Assembly: GCA_002919265.1 (NCBI GenBank)
Contig: PKEY01000072.1
Location: 1 to 33,935, forward strand
Reading direction: 5' to 3'
DNA length: 33,935 nt
Source of the DNA: Hyphomicrobiaceae bacterium
GTDB taxonomy: Bacteria > Pseudomonadota > Alphaproteobacteria > Rhizobiales > Hyphomicrobiaceae
Shown here: positions 17,238 through 24,985 of the stretch, in pieces
Position numbering within the stretch: the stretch's first letter is position 1
Layout of the letters: every line of letters starts with the position of its first letter
Made by a program: the position numbers and the translations under genes
Notes under the pieces: generated by a model
What the model was told of the DNA's origin: nothing
Seen by the model: only the letters and a program-made list of their open reading frames with translations
The model's database searches: none

Positions 17238-18028
17238 AATACCGGCTGACGATACTTGGCTGCGGTTCCTCGGGCGGCGTGCCCCGCCTCGGAGGCGATT
17301 GGGGCCGTTGCGATCCCGAGAACCCGAAAAATCGCCGCTTACGCTGTTCGGCACTCGTCGAAAAGTTCGGTGAGCGTGGGGTAACCACTGTGCTCATCGA
17401 CACGGGACCGGACCTTCGCGAGCAGCTTCTTTCTGTGCGTCTGCAGGCGCTGGACGGCGTGCTGTACACCCATGATCACGCCGACCACACCCACGGCATC
17501 GATGATCTGCGTCCCGTGGCCTACGCCATGAAGCGGCGTGTGCCGGTGTGGTTCGACAAGCGCACGCGCGAGAGCCTCGTCACACGCTTTGCCTACTGCT
17601 TCGAGACGCCCCCCGGCGGCAGCTATCCGCCCATTCTTGATGCCAACGACATCAATCCGCCGGAGCCGGTGCGCATTCCCGGCGCTGGGGGCGTGATTGA
17701 GGCCATTCCCATCGTCCAGGAGCACGGGGACATCCAGTCCCTCGGCTTCCGGATCGAGAACTTCGCTTATTCGCCCGACATCAGCGGGCTGCCCGAATCC
17801 TCCATTCCATTGCTCGAGGGGCTCGACCTCTGGATCGTGGATGCCTTGCGGCCGACACCTCACCCCAGCCATTTCAGCGTGAAACAGGCGCTAGAGTGGA
17901 TCGAGCGCCTGAAGCCGAAGCGGGCGATCCTCACCCATCTCACGGCGGAGCTCGATTACGCGACCTTGAAGCGCGAGCTGCCGGAAAACGTCGAACCCGC
18001 TTACGACGGAATGGTCATCGAGCTTTAG
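17234..18028 (+). CDS. Metallo-beta-lactamase-fold hydrolase (PhnP-like)
   Basis: A 264-aa beta-lactamase-fold hydrolase. The N-terminus has LGCGSSGGVPRLGGDW, and the two-metal motif H80-D-H-A-D84-H85 (YTHDHADHTHG) is intact, followed by later ligands in VDALRPTPHPSHFS and ILTHLTAELD. The overall pattern matches PhnP/RNase Z-like phosphodiesterases; PhnP cleaves cyclic ribose phosphates in phosphonate use, but no phosphonate genes are nearby. The place directly after tatD, with a 4-nt overlap, is a standing alphaproteobacterial arrangement and argues for a housekeeping phosphodiesterase role. It is the last gene of the run. Confidence 0.9.
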   Translation: MKYRLTILGCGSSGGVPRLGGDWGRCDPENPKNRRLRCSALVEKFGERGVTTVLIDTGPDLREQLLSVRLQALDGVLYTHDHADHTHGIDDLRPVAYAMKRRVPVWFDKRTRESLVTRFAYCFETPPGGSYPPILDANDINPPEPVRIPGAGGVIEAIPIVQEHGDIQSLGFRIENFAYSPDISGLPESSIPLLEGLDLWIVDALRPTPHPSHFSVKQALEWIERLKPKRAILTHLTAELDYATLKRELPENVEPAYDGMVIEL

Positions 18029-18057
18029 GGACGCGATCGCGGATCGCCTTCCCCGTC

Positions 18058-19032
18058 TCACAGTGCGAACTCTGCAACAAGCGGCGCGTGATAGGAGCCC
18101 GCCGAGCGCAAGCCTTTGCCGAAGCCGACCAGCTCGTCGCCGAGCGTTTCGTTGTGCACCTCGATCTCGCGGAAATATCCGTAGAGCGATCGGCTTACGA
18201 TGATGTGGTCGAGCATCTGAGGGCGGCCGTGGTGGAGAACGCTCCAGCACCGATCCGCCGGCAGGCTGCGGTCGAGAAGAATGAACGACCCCGGGCTCAG
18301 GGCTCCGTTGCCTGTATCCTCCTCCGCGGCGATGGTGATGCGCAGCGCCGTGTCATGATCCTCGGCATTGAAATCTCCGGCAACGGCAATCAGCCGGTGA
18401 GGATCCTCGGCAAGCAGCTGATCCAATAGCAACCGCAATTCCAACGCCTGCCCGGCTCGCCGCACCGCTGAAAGGAAATAGCCCTCCGCCCAGCCTCCGA
18501 TCGATTTCCAGACGAACGGGCTTTGTTTCTGCCCAGGAATGGCGGCAGCCAGCGGGGCACGCAAATGCAGGTTGATGACCGTGAGAAGCCTGCCGTCTGG
18601 CAACTCGATTTCGGCGAGAAGCAGCGGCCGGTCGAACAGAATCGGTTCTGGCTTGGAAACCGGCGGGATAGCCGTCACCATCTTGTACATCGGCGGCGGC
18701 ACCAGCTCGTGCTCAACCTCCCGCCATGACTTTATGGGAAAGCGCGAGAGAGTTACGAGGTTGTGCACGTCCGCGACGCCGATCCCCTCCGGTCCTGTTG
18801 TGGAGATCCGGTGGTAGTCGGCGTACTGGGTGCCTTCGAGAAGCATGTCGAGCGCCAACAGCACGCGCTCCGGCCGGTCGGGAACGTGTTGGCCGTTCAC
18901 CTCCTGGAGACACAGAACATCCGCATCGAGACGGGCGAGGGCAGGGCGCAAGGCTTCCGCGCGCAGTTCAATCGGGATTTTCGACTTCGGCGGCAGGTCA
19001 AGACTTTCCAAATTGAACGTCGCCAGTCGCAT
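18058..19032 (-). CDS. Endonuclease/exonuclease/phosphatase family protein
   Basis: A 324-aa protein of the EEP superfamily (DNase I, exonuclease III and phosphodiesterase relatives). Motifs in order are: ATFNLESLD at the N-terminus, VLCLQEVNG with the metal-binding Glu (about residue 44), VINLHLRAPL in the middle, AGDFNAEDHDTALR (about 219-232) with the Asp/Asn pair, MLDHIIVSRSLYG (about 274-286), and a C-terminal YHAPLVAEF with the catalytic His. There is no signal peptide, so it should be cytoplasmic. The start has GGGGAG six bases upstream. It faces the MBL gene tail to tail and the Mo-hydroxylase genes head to head. The substrate (nucleic acid or phosphoester) is unknown. Confidence 0.88.
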   Translation of the reverse strand: MRLATFNLESLDLPPKSKIPIELRAEALRPALARLDADVLCLQEVNGQHVPDRPERVLLALDMLLEGTQYADYHRISTTGPEGIGVADVHNLVTLSRFPIKSWREVEHELVPPPMYKMVTAIPPVSKPEPILFDRPLLLAEIELPDGRLLTVINLHLRAPLAAAIPGQKQSPFVWKSIGGWAEGYFLSAVRRAGQALELRLLLDQLLAEDPHRLIAVAGDFNAEDHDTALRITIAAEEDTGNGALSPGSFILLDRSLPADRCWSVLHHGRPQMLDHIIVSRSLYGYFREIEVHNETLGDELVGFGKGLRSAGSYHAPLVAEFAL

Positions 19033-19186
19033 ACGATGCTCCCCGTTCCAGGGCCGTGGAGAATGTGATGCCGCTCATGAGGCATGTCAGCCGCGCAGCG
19101 CCTGCGGCCCAGCTGCCATGGACAGCACCGACCCGATCGGTCTACTGAAACGCACACATCATCGAGCCGCTGCGGGGAGCAGGCCA

Positions 19187-20065
19187 TTGATTCCGTTCAA
19201 ATACGAGTGCCCGGATAGTGTTGAGGGAGCAATCAGCCTTCTGCGACAGGGCAATGCCCGTGTGCTGGCAGGCGGCACGGACCTCATTCCTCAGATGCGG
19301 GAAGGTCGGCGCAGCGCGGAGCTCGTGATAGACCTGAAGCGCATTCCCGAGCTCACCACCATTTCCGAGTTGACCGACGGCGGACTGGCCATCGGGGCCG
19401 CAGTCAGCGCAACGAAGATTGCCAGCCATCCGCGGATTGCCAGCGCTTATCCTGCCGTTGCTGCATCGGTGCGCCTTATTGGCAGCCTTCAGGTGCAGAC
19501 GCGGGCAAGCCTTGGCGGCAACATCTGCAACGCCGCGCCTTCTGCGGATGGGGTGCCTGCCGTGATCTGCCACAAGGCGCGGGCACGGATCGCCGGGCCC
19601 GAAGGCCGCCGGGAAATCGCGCTGGAGGAGATCTTTGCAGGGCCCGGGCGGACGACGCTCGGTCCGGGGGAAATTCTGACAGCCATTGTTTTACCAGCCC
19701 CGGAACCCTGCTCGGCCGCTCATTACCTGCGCTTCACGCCGCGCCGTGAGATGGACATCGCGGTGGCCGGTGCCGGCACCTGGATCAAGCTCGATGAGAA
19801 TGGGGCCATTGCTGAGGCCCGCATTACCTTAGCGTCCGTGGGCCCCACGCCGCTTCGCGCTCCCTCAGCAGAAGCCCGGCTCATCGGCGAAAAACCAATT
19901 CAGTCTTTGATCGAGGAGGCTGGCCGGCTCGCGGCCGGTGATGCGCGGCCAATCTCTGATACCCGCGGATCTGCCGAGTACCGCCGCACTCTTGTTTCCG
20001 TTCTGACAGCACGCGCGCTCGCCGCCTGCTGCGGTTCCCTTGGCCTGGAGGTCGAAGCTCCATGA
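19187..20065 (+). CDS. Molybdenum hydroxylase FAD-binding subunit (CoxM/XdhB-like)
   Basis: Medium subunit that passes electrons through FAD in a xanthine-oxidase-family enzyme. It has 292 aa with the chosen TTG start, close to the usual 285-290. FAD motifs are both present: LAGGTDL (residues 27-33) and TRASLGGNICNAAPSAD (105-121). The C-terminal CO-dehydrogenase flavoprotein domain follows (about 185-285). The TTG at 19187 has GGGGAG eight bases upstream and gives the typical beginning IPFKYECPDSVEGAISLL. A farther ATG at 19118 is possible but adds 23 non-conserved residues. The stop overlaps the 2Fe-2S subunit start (ATGA), so the three subunits form one operon. Confidence 0.92.
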   Translation: MIPFKYECPDSVEGAISLLRQGNARVLAGGTDLIPQMREGRRSAELVIDLKRIPELTTISELTDGGLAIGAAVSATKIASHPRIASAYPAVAASVRLIGSLQVQTRASLGGNICNAAPSADGVPAVICHKARARIAGPEGRREIALEEIFAGPGRTTLGPGEILTAIVLPAPEPCSAAHYLRFTPRREMDIAVAGAGTWIKLDENGAIAEARITLASVGPTPLRAPSAEARLIGEKPIQSLIEEAGRLAAGDARPISDTRGSAEYRRTLVSVLTARALAACCGSLGLEVEAP

Positions 20066-20544
20066 AGACATTGATCCGATGCACCGTGAACGGTGAAGAG
20101 CACACGGTGCTCGCCGATCCACGCGATCGATTACTCGATCTGCTGCGCGGTCGTCTGGGCCTCACCGGCACCAAGGAAGGCTGCGGGAATGGCAATTGCG
20201 GCACCTGCACTGTGCTGGTCGATGGCGAGCCGGTGAATGCCTGCCTCATGCTTGCGGTCGAGGCGCCAGGCCATGAGATCGTGACGATCGAAGGCCTGTC
20301 CGAGGGAAGCAAGCTGCATCCCATCCAGGAAGCGTTGGTAAAGCACGGCGGCACGCAGTGCGGGTTCTGTACGCCGGGGATTGTCGTGTCCGCAAAGGCG
20401 CTCCTGGACCGCAATCCGCGCCCAACGGAGGAGGAGATCCGGCACGCGATCGCCGGCAACCTGTGCCGTTGCACCGGCTACGACAAGATCGTTGCGGCCA
20501 TCGCAGCGGCGGCGGCGGAAATGGCTGAGGGAGTGGAAAAATGA
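20062..20544 (+). CDS. Molybdenum hydroxylase 2Fe-2S subunit (CoxS-like)
   Basis: Small electron-transfer subunit, 160 aa. It carries a plant-type ferredoxin cluster in the N-terminal half (C41, C46, C49 in GCGNGNCGTC, and C61) and a second 2Fe-2S cluster in the C-terminal four-helix domain (C100 and C103 in QCGFCTPG, C135 and C137 in CRCTGY). All eight cysteines are present, so the subunit should be functional. It overlaps its neighbours on both sides by 4 nt (ATGA), which implies balanced, coupled translation. There is no twin-arginine signal, so the enzyme is expected to be cytoplasmic. Confidence 0.96.
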   Translation: MKTLIRCTVNGEEHTVLADPRDRLLDLLRGRLGLTGTKEGCGNGNCGTCTVLVDGEPVNACLMLAVEAPGHEIVTIEGLSEGSKLHPIQEALVKHGGTQCGFCTPGIVVSAKALLDRNPRPTEEEIRHAIAGNLCRCTGYDKIVAAIAAAAAEMAEGVEK

Positions 20545-22835
20545 CGGGTCAGCCAAGCACCGCTGAGGAGCAGAAGGAACTGAAGATCATCGGCAAGCGG
20601 CTGCCGCGTGTCGATGCGCGCGAGCGGGTGACGGGCAAGGCTCTCTATGCCGCCGACCTCAATCTGCCCGGCATGGCCCACGCGAAGCTGCTTCGGAGCC
20701 CGCACGCTCACGCGCGCATCCGCCGGATCGACACCTCGCGCGCCGAGGCGCTCAAGGGGGTGCTGGCCGTCGTGACGGCTGCCGACTTCGTCGACGTTCC
20801 GTTCGGCGCGACCGTCACGATGGGCGATGCCGGTTTCGACGTGTGGGTGGTCGCCCAGGCCAACATGGCGCGGGAGAAGGTTTTCTGGGTCGGACAGCCG
20901 GTTGCCGGCGTCGCTGCTGTTGATGAGCATGTTGCTGAAGAGGCGCTGAAGCTCATCGAAGTCGACTACGAGCCGCTGCCGCCCGTCGTCGATCTGGCCA
21001 AGGCCATCGAGCCTGATGCGCCGGTGCTCCATTCCAACGTGTTCACGAAGGGTGTTGAGCCTGCGCCGCGCACGCCCAGCAATATCTGCTCGCACACTCT
21101 CATCGCTCGCGGTGATACGGAGGCGGCGATACGGGAGGCGGCGGCCGTTGGGGAGGCGCACGTCCGGGTCGATACGGCCCATCAAGGCTATCTCGAGCCG
21201 CAAGTGGTCGTCGCCCAGGTCGACCCCAACGGGTTTGCAACTGTGTGGGCCTCGACGCAGGGCCAGTTCACCTGCGAGCTGATGATCGCGCGCATTCTCG
21301 GGATCCCGCAATCGAAGATCCGCGTCGTTCCGATGGAGGTCGGCGGCGCATTCGGCGGAAAGATCGCGCTACACGGCGAGGCCGTTGCGGTGCGGCTCTC
21401 CGAGAAATGCGGGCGGCCGGTGAAGCTTGTGCTCACGCGCGAGGAAGTGCTGCAGGGTGGCAGCGGCCCGGCGGCCGGGGCCATGATCGACGTACGGGTC
21501 GCTGCGGACAGCAACGGCAAGCTCACGGCTATCGAGGGCACCTATTACATGGACGCCGGCGGCTTGCCGGGCATGAGCCCGTCCCTGCTGATGCAAGCGT
21601 CGGCAGCGCTTTATCAGTGTCCCAACCTCAAGCTCGAAGGCTACGACGTCGTTACCAACAAGCCGCGGACAGAAGCCTATCGCGGGCCGGGCGGCATCCA
21701 GGCGGCGTTTGCCGTCGAACAGGCGATGGACATCCTATGCCAGCGCCTCAGCATGGACCCGCTGGAGTTCCGCAAGCGGAACGCGTCTGTCACGGGCAGC
21801 CTTATGCCGATCGGGACGCCGTTCCCAACTATTGGGCTCACGGACATTCTCGAGGCTGTTGGCCGGCATCCGTGTTGGACCGAGCCGCTGCAGCCCGGCA
21901 AGCATCCGCGCGGCCGCGGCCTGTCGATCGGCTATTGGCGTGGCACCTCGATGACGTCGGCGGCGCACGTCACCATCGCGGGCGACGGGCGGCCAATGGT
22001 GACCATGGGTCCGGTCGACATCTCGGGCACGCGCACGACGATGGCGCAGGTGGTCGCCGAGGAGTTCGGGCTGTCCGTCGATGACGTGCTTGTCGTCACG
22101 GGCGACAGCAAGTCGGTTGGCTACAGCGACGTGGCCGCCGGCAGCCGCGTGGCACGCACCACGACGGCGGCGCTCGTCGAGGCGTGTGCGGACGCTTTGC
22201 GCCAGCTTCGCGCACGGGCCGCTGAAAAGCTGCAGTGCAGGCCGGAAGACCTCGATTATGCGAACGGCGTGTTCCGTGCGCGGACGTCGGCCGGCGCAGC
22301 CATTTCGCTACGCGAGCTTATGCAGGCAACGTTGGGAGAAGGCGCCATCGTTGGCCGCGGCGTCTCGACCAGGCTGCCGCTCGGTGTCGAGATCGGCGCG
22401 CACGTGTGCGATGTCGAGGTCGACCCAGGAACCGGACAGGTGACCATCCTGCGCTACACGGCCTTCCAGGACGTTGGCCGCGCGCTCAATCCGACCGCGA
22501 TCGAAGGCCAGATTCAGGGTAGCGTTGCGCAAGGGCTCGGCTGGGCCCTCACGGAAGGCTTCGACTATGGCCCCGACGGCCGTCTGCGCAATGCGAGCCT
22601 TCTCGATTACCGCATTCCGACGGCGCTGGATGTGCCGCCGATCGAATGCGTCATTCTCGAAACGCCAGTTCCGAACGTGCCCTATGGCGTTCGCGGCGTC
22701 GGCGAAGTGCCCATCGTTCCTGTGGCGGCAGCTGTCGCAAATGCCATTGCCCGGGCCACTGGTGTACGCATTTGGCAGATGCCGATGACGCCCGAGCGTG
22801 TTTTGCGCGCCCTTAAAGGCGGCAAGCTCTGCTGA
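20541..22835 (+). CDS. Molybdenum hydroxylase large, molybdopterin-binding subunit (CoxL/XdhA-like)
   Basis: Catalytic subunit of the three-part enzyme, 764 aa, with the domain order of the aldehyde oxidase/xanthine dehydrogenase family: a small a/b domain (about 25-140), then the molybdopterin-binding part with GGAFGGK (about 269-275). The active-site loop reads E378-A-Y-R-G-P-G-G385, not the AYRCSFR of true form-I CO dehydrogenase, so CO is an unlikely substrate. The catalytic glutamate is E722 in GVRGVGEVPIVP. The family hydroxylates aromatic heterocycles, aldehydes or purines; the substrate here cannot be read from the sequence. No cofactor-insertion genes (coxDEFG, xdhC) are adjacent. 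Confidence 0.95.
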   Translation: MTGQPSTAEEQKELKIIGKRLPRVDARERVTGKALYAADLNLPGMAHAKLLRSPHAHARIRRIDTSRAEALKGVLAVVTAADFVDVPFGATVTMGDAGFDVWVVAQANMAREKVFWVGQPVAGVAAVDEHVAEEALKLIEVDYEPLPPVVDLAKAIEPDAPVLHSNVFTKGVEPAPRTPSNICSHTLIARGDTEAAIREAAAVGEAHVRVDTAHQGYLEPQVVVAQVDPNGFATVWASTQGQFTCELMIARILGIPQSKIRVVPMEVGGAFGGKIALHGEAVAVRLSEKCGRPVKLVLTREEVLQGGSGPAAGAMIDVRVAADSNGKLTAIEGTYYMDAGGLPGMSPSLLMQASAALYQCPNLKLEGYDVVTNKPRTEAYRGPGGIQAAFAVEQAMDILCQRLSMDPLEFRKRNASVTGSLMPIGTPFPTIGLTDILEAVGRHPCWTEPLQPGKHPRGRGLSIGYWRGTSMTSAAHVTIAGDGRPMVTMGPVDISGTRTTMAQVVAEEFGLSVDDVLVVTGDSKSVGYSDVAAGSRVARTTTAALVEACADALRQLRARAAEKLQCRPEDLDYANGVFRARTSAGAAISLRELMQATLGEGAIVGRGVSTRLPLGVEIGAHVCDVEVDPGTGQVTILRYTAFQDVGRALNPTAIEGQIQGSVAQGLGWALTEGFDYGPDGRLRNASLLDYRIPTALDVPPIECVILETPVPNVPYGVRGVGEVPIVPVAAAVANAIARATGVRIWQMPMTPERVLRALKGGKLC

Positions 22836-22860
22836 AACGGGTCAGAAACGAGCTTGGCCT

Positions 22861-22909
22861 AAAAGAAAATCACTCCAGATGCGCTTCACAGAGTGCATCT
22901 GGAGCGATT
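22861..22909 (-). terminator. Intrinsic terminator of the peroxiredoxin gene
   Basis: An inverted repeat (22868-22882 with 22895-22909) has 14 of 15 pairs around a 12-nt loop, the core being CTCCAGATGC and its complement. On the minus strand it is followed by a T-rich tail (GATTTTCTTTTAGG), fitting termination of the peroxiredoxin transcript whose gene ends 62 nt upstream. On the plus strand no T run follows, so termination of the Mo-hydroxylase operon here is less sure. Confidence 0.75.
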
Positions 22910-22971
22910 GATCTTGGGGGCTCTTACCGATAAGCGGCTGCCTTAGCCCCTAAATCCCGCTGTGCCAGCCG

Positions 22972-23634
22972 TTAGTTAGCCGGTTGCGGCACGATCCGGA
23001 TATAAGGCTTCGGCGCCTTCCAGCCCTGCGGGAATTTCTTCTTGGCGTCCTCATCGGATAGCGAGCCGGCGATGATGACTTCTTCACCCTGCTTCCAGTT
23101 GGCTGGCGTCGCCACGCTGTGCTTCGCCGTGAGCTGCAGGGAGTCGATCACCCGCAAAATCTCATCGAAATTGCGGCCCGTGCTCATCGGATATACCAGC
23201 ACGAGTTTGATCTTCTTGTCAGGCCCGATGATGAAGACATTCCGCACAGTCGCGTTGTCGTTCGGCGTGCGCCCTTCGCAGGTCTCACCCGCATCGGCCG
23301 GCAACATACCGTAGAGCTTCGATATTTTGAGATCCGTGTCCGCAATCATCGGGTAATTGGGCGCGGCGCCTTGCGTCTCTTCGATATCAACCGACCACTG
23401 CTTATGGCGGTCCACCGGATCGACGCTCAAACCGATGATCTTGACGTTCCGCCGATCGAATTCGGGTTTGAGCTTTGCCATGGTGCCGAGCTCGGTTGTG
23501 CAAACCGGCGTAAAATCTTTCGGATGGGAAAAGAGAACGCACCAGGAGTCACCGATCCACTCATGAAAACGGATGCGGCCTTCCGTTGTTTCGGCCTCGA
23601 AATCTGGAGCCGTACTGTTGATTTGCAAAACCAT
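22972..23634 (-). CDS. Peroxiredoxin, Prx6/1-Cys type
   Basis: Thiol peroxidase of 220 aa that reduces hydrogen peroxide and alkyl peroxides in the cytoplasm. The peroxidatic cysteine is C45 in FTPVCTTELG, with the upstream SHPKDFTP loop that defines the site. The catalytic Arg should lie in the ATVRNVFIIGP segment (about 128-138). The C-terminal part with WKQGEEVII and KFPQGWKAPKPYIR is the long tail of Prx6-type enzymes. C32 and C119 also occur, but no resolving cysteine is evident, so an external thiol is expected. The start has AGGGAGAG upstream. It is a single gene with its own terminator and is divergent from the small gene at 23878. Confidence 0.95.
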   Translation of the reverse strand: MVLQINSTAPDFEAETTEGRIRFHEWIGDSWCVLFSHPKDFTPVCTTELGTMAKLKPEFDRRNVKIIGLSVDPVDRHKQWSVDIEETQGAAPNYPMIADTDLKISKLYGMLPADAGETCEGRTPNDNATVRNVFIIGPDKKIKLVLVYPMSTGRNFDEILRVIDSLQLTAKHSVATPANWKQGEEVIIAGSLSDEDAKKKFPQGWKAPKPYIRIVPQPAN

Positions 23635-23877
23635 TCTGCTCTCCCTTGTGGGTACCTGTTGTCTTTGGTGTTGCTAGTGAATTTCTGTTCGCTGATGACC
23701 TCGGCAATCGTCTCCAGTGCAATTGTCGGTTGGGGCATGATAGCCGGGAAGCACGTTGTTGCAATGAATTAACCGCCTTTGCAAGCGCTCGGTAGCAGAG
23801 ATTGCAACCTCCGGTTATGTTCAGGCCCGAGCAATGGAATTTGGTATGAAGCCTCCATTTTCGCCCGGGGAAACCTG

Positions 23878-24225
23878 ATGGGTACGGTTGTCATTAAATG
23901 CAATGTCACTGGAAAGTATTTCTCCGTCGGTATTCAAACCGATGAATTTAGTTTCAAGGCGCTTCCAGACCTCCGGTTGAAAGCCCGCTGCCCTCATTGT
24001 GGATCGCAACATGAATGGACCCCGCGCGAGGCGCGTCTGATCGAGGGGCCTCCGCTGGGAGAGCCCGAAATCAGGCGGGATCGATCCGCCCCCTCGAATA
24101 GTGACAACAAAAATCAACTCTCGTTTGACTGTTCCAGCGTGGTCCGACTGGATTTCAGCAGCAGGCGAATGCTGGGCGAGCCCCGCCCGATAGCGTACAG
24201 TTTCGGCGTCGCAACGAGAGAATAG
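23878..24225 (+). CDS. Small hypothetical protein with Cys motif (zinc-ribbon-like)
   Basis: A 115-aa protein of unknown function. The N-terminal half has VIKCNVTGKYFSVGIQTDEF and then CPHCGSQHEWTPREA, giving C8, C38, C41 and H45 as possible zinc ligands. Small proteins with this C-x-x-TG ... CPHCG-x-x-H-x-W layout are frequent in Bradyrhizobium-like bacteria but have no assigned role. The C-terminal half (about 55-115) is polar, rich in Ser and Arg, and looks disordered. The ATG at 23878 is chosen because GGGGA precedes it and the conserved part begins there; the frame stays open upstream to 23779. It ends 6 nt before the VOC gene, so the two are probably co-transcribed. Confidence 0.72.
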   Translation: MGTVVIKCNVTGKYFSVGIQTDEFSFKALPDLRLKARCPHCGSQHEWTPREARLIEGPPLGEPEIRRDRSAPSNSDNKNQLSFDCSSVVRLDFSSRRMLGEPRPIAYSFGVATRE

Positions 24226-24231
24226 GTTGCA

Positions 24232-24639
24232 ATGCCGATGAAACTAAAGCTGCACCATGTGAACTTCTGCACGACCAATGTGCCGGGGATGACCGAGTTC
24301 TACCGCACTGTCCTCGGGCTGGAGGATGAGCCGTCGCTCCAGGCAACCCGAGTCGTTTCCAAGGGTTATCCCGGCAAGGTCGGCTTCGTAACGGACGGCC
24401 ACATTCAAATTCATCTGGCTGAAAAGGACCTTGGGGTTGCTTTCCGCACGGGGCACGCCATCAATCCTCTGGAACGTGGCCATGTCGCATTCCGGACCGA
24501 CAACCTGGAGGCCTTCAAGAAGCGTCTTATCGAGAAGGGAATTCCGTTTTCCGATTACGGCGCCTGGGCCATGAACGGCTGGCACCAGATCTTCTTCTAC
24601 GACCCCGAAGGCAACATCATCGAGGTGCATCAGGTTTAG
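24232..24639 (+). CDS. VOC-fold (glyoxalase/bleomycin-resistance-like) protein
   Basis: A 135-aa protein with the two beta-alpha-beta-beta-beta modules of the vicinal oxygen chelate fold. The first module runs from LKLHHVNFCTTNVPGMTEFY to HIQIHLAEKD, with a His at the usual first metal position. The second runs from GHVAFRTDNLEAFKKRL to FFYDPEGNIIEVHQV, with the terminal Glu ligand in IIEVH. It is therefore probably a metal-dependent lyase, isomerase or dioxygenase, or a resistance protein; the substrate is unknown. The start at 24232 or the ATG two codons later are equally possible. It follows the small Cys-motif gene after 6 nt. No T-rich plus-strand terminator follows. Confidence 0.9.
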   Translation: MPMKLKLHHVNFCTTNVPGMTEFYRTVLGLEDEPSLQATRVVSKGYPGKVGFVTDGHIQIHLAEKDLGVAFRTGHAINPLERGHVAFRTDNLEAFKKRLIEKGIPFSDYGAWAMNGWHQIFFYDPEGNIIEVHQV

Positions 24640-24682
24640 TGAGGCTTGAGCGCCCGCCGAGCGCCCCAGCGCGCTAGCCTGG

Positions 24683-24725
24683 AAAAAAAATGGGCGCCTT
24701 GTCGGGGGGAGACCGCAAGGCGCCC
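24683..24725 (-). terminator. Orphan minus-strand intrinsic terminator
   Basis: A perfect 10-bp GC-rich stem (GGGCGCCTTG at 24692-24701 with CAAGGCGCCC at 24716-24725) with a 14-nt loop is followed, on the minus strand, by A and then eight T residues (complement of 24683-24690). On the plus strand the stem is followed only by GGGTTTGCC, so it is a poor plus-strand terminator for the VOC gene. Confidence 0.85.
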
Positions 24726-24768
24726 GGGTTTGCCACCGATCGAGACTAGGGGGCATGACCAGTGGACG
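24683..24768 (-). ncRNA. Candidate small RNA on the minus strand, antisense to no gene
   Basis: A transcript of about 85 nt is predicted from an EcfG-type promoter (24776-24800, minus) to a strong intrinsic terminator (24683-24725). The approximate 5' end is 7-8 nt past the promoter's -10 box. The terminator loop carries CUCCCCCC, which could pair with GGGGGAG-type ribosome binding sites, as C-rich loops of alphaproteobacterial sRNAs are known to do. No minus-strand gene lies to the right that could need this terminator. No open frame of note lies inside. The 5' end is inferred, not seen. Confidence 0.5.
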
Positions 24769-24773
24769 TCGGC

Positions 24774-24800
24774 GGAACGCACTGGTTTAAAAATGGTTCC
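24774..24800. promoter_or_regulatory. Near-symmetric EcfG-type promoter element, both strands
   Basis: GGAAC at 24774-24778 and GTTCC at 24796-24800 form an inverted pair 17 bp apart. Read on the minus strand it is GGAAC-N16-CGTT, an exact fit to the known consensus of the alphaproteobacterial general-stress sigma factor EcfG/RpoE2 (GGAAC-N16/17-CGTT). Read on the plus strand it is GGAAC-N16-GGTT, a near fit, and points at the HWE kinase gene. A further GGTTCC lies at 24814-24819 in the same orientation as the one at 24795-24800 but has no matching -10 box. Confidence 0.5.
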
Positions 24801-24985
24801 ACGTCGGATGATTGGTTCCGCCTCTTTCTCCAATTGTGTGTCAATTTTGCAACAAACCGACCGATTGCCCGGCGGGGTGGCTGACGTCGTGACTGGGGCC
24901 AACGCGACAAATTACGAATTCGAGAGCGTTAATGCCATCGCGCCTGCTAAAATGAAGTTTGTTGTAACCGCGTCTGGATCCGAAA

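Noticed and set aside
19187..22835. Annotation as aerobic CO dehydrogenase (coxMSL)
   Set aside because: The active-site loop lacks the Cys of form-I enzymes (AYRGPGG instead of AYRCSFR), and no cox accessory genes are present.
24815..24843. A TTGACA on the minus strand (complement of 24838-24843) as a housekeeping -35 box for the small RNA
   Set aside because: No -10-like hexamer lies 16-18 bp downstream; the EcfG-type element fits far better.
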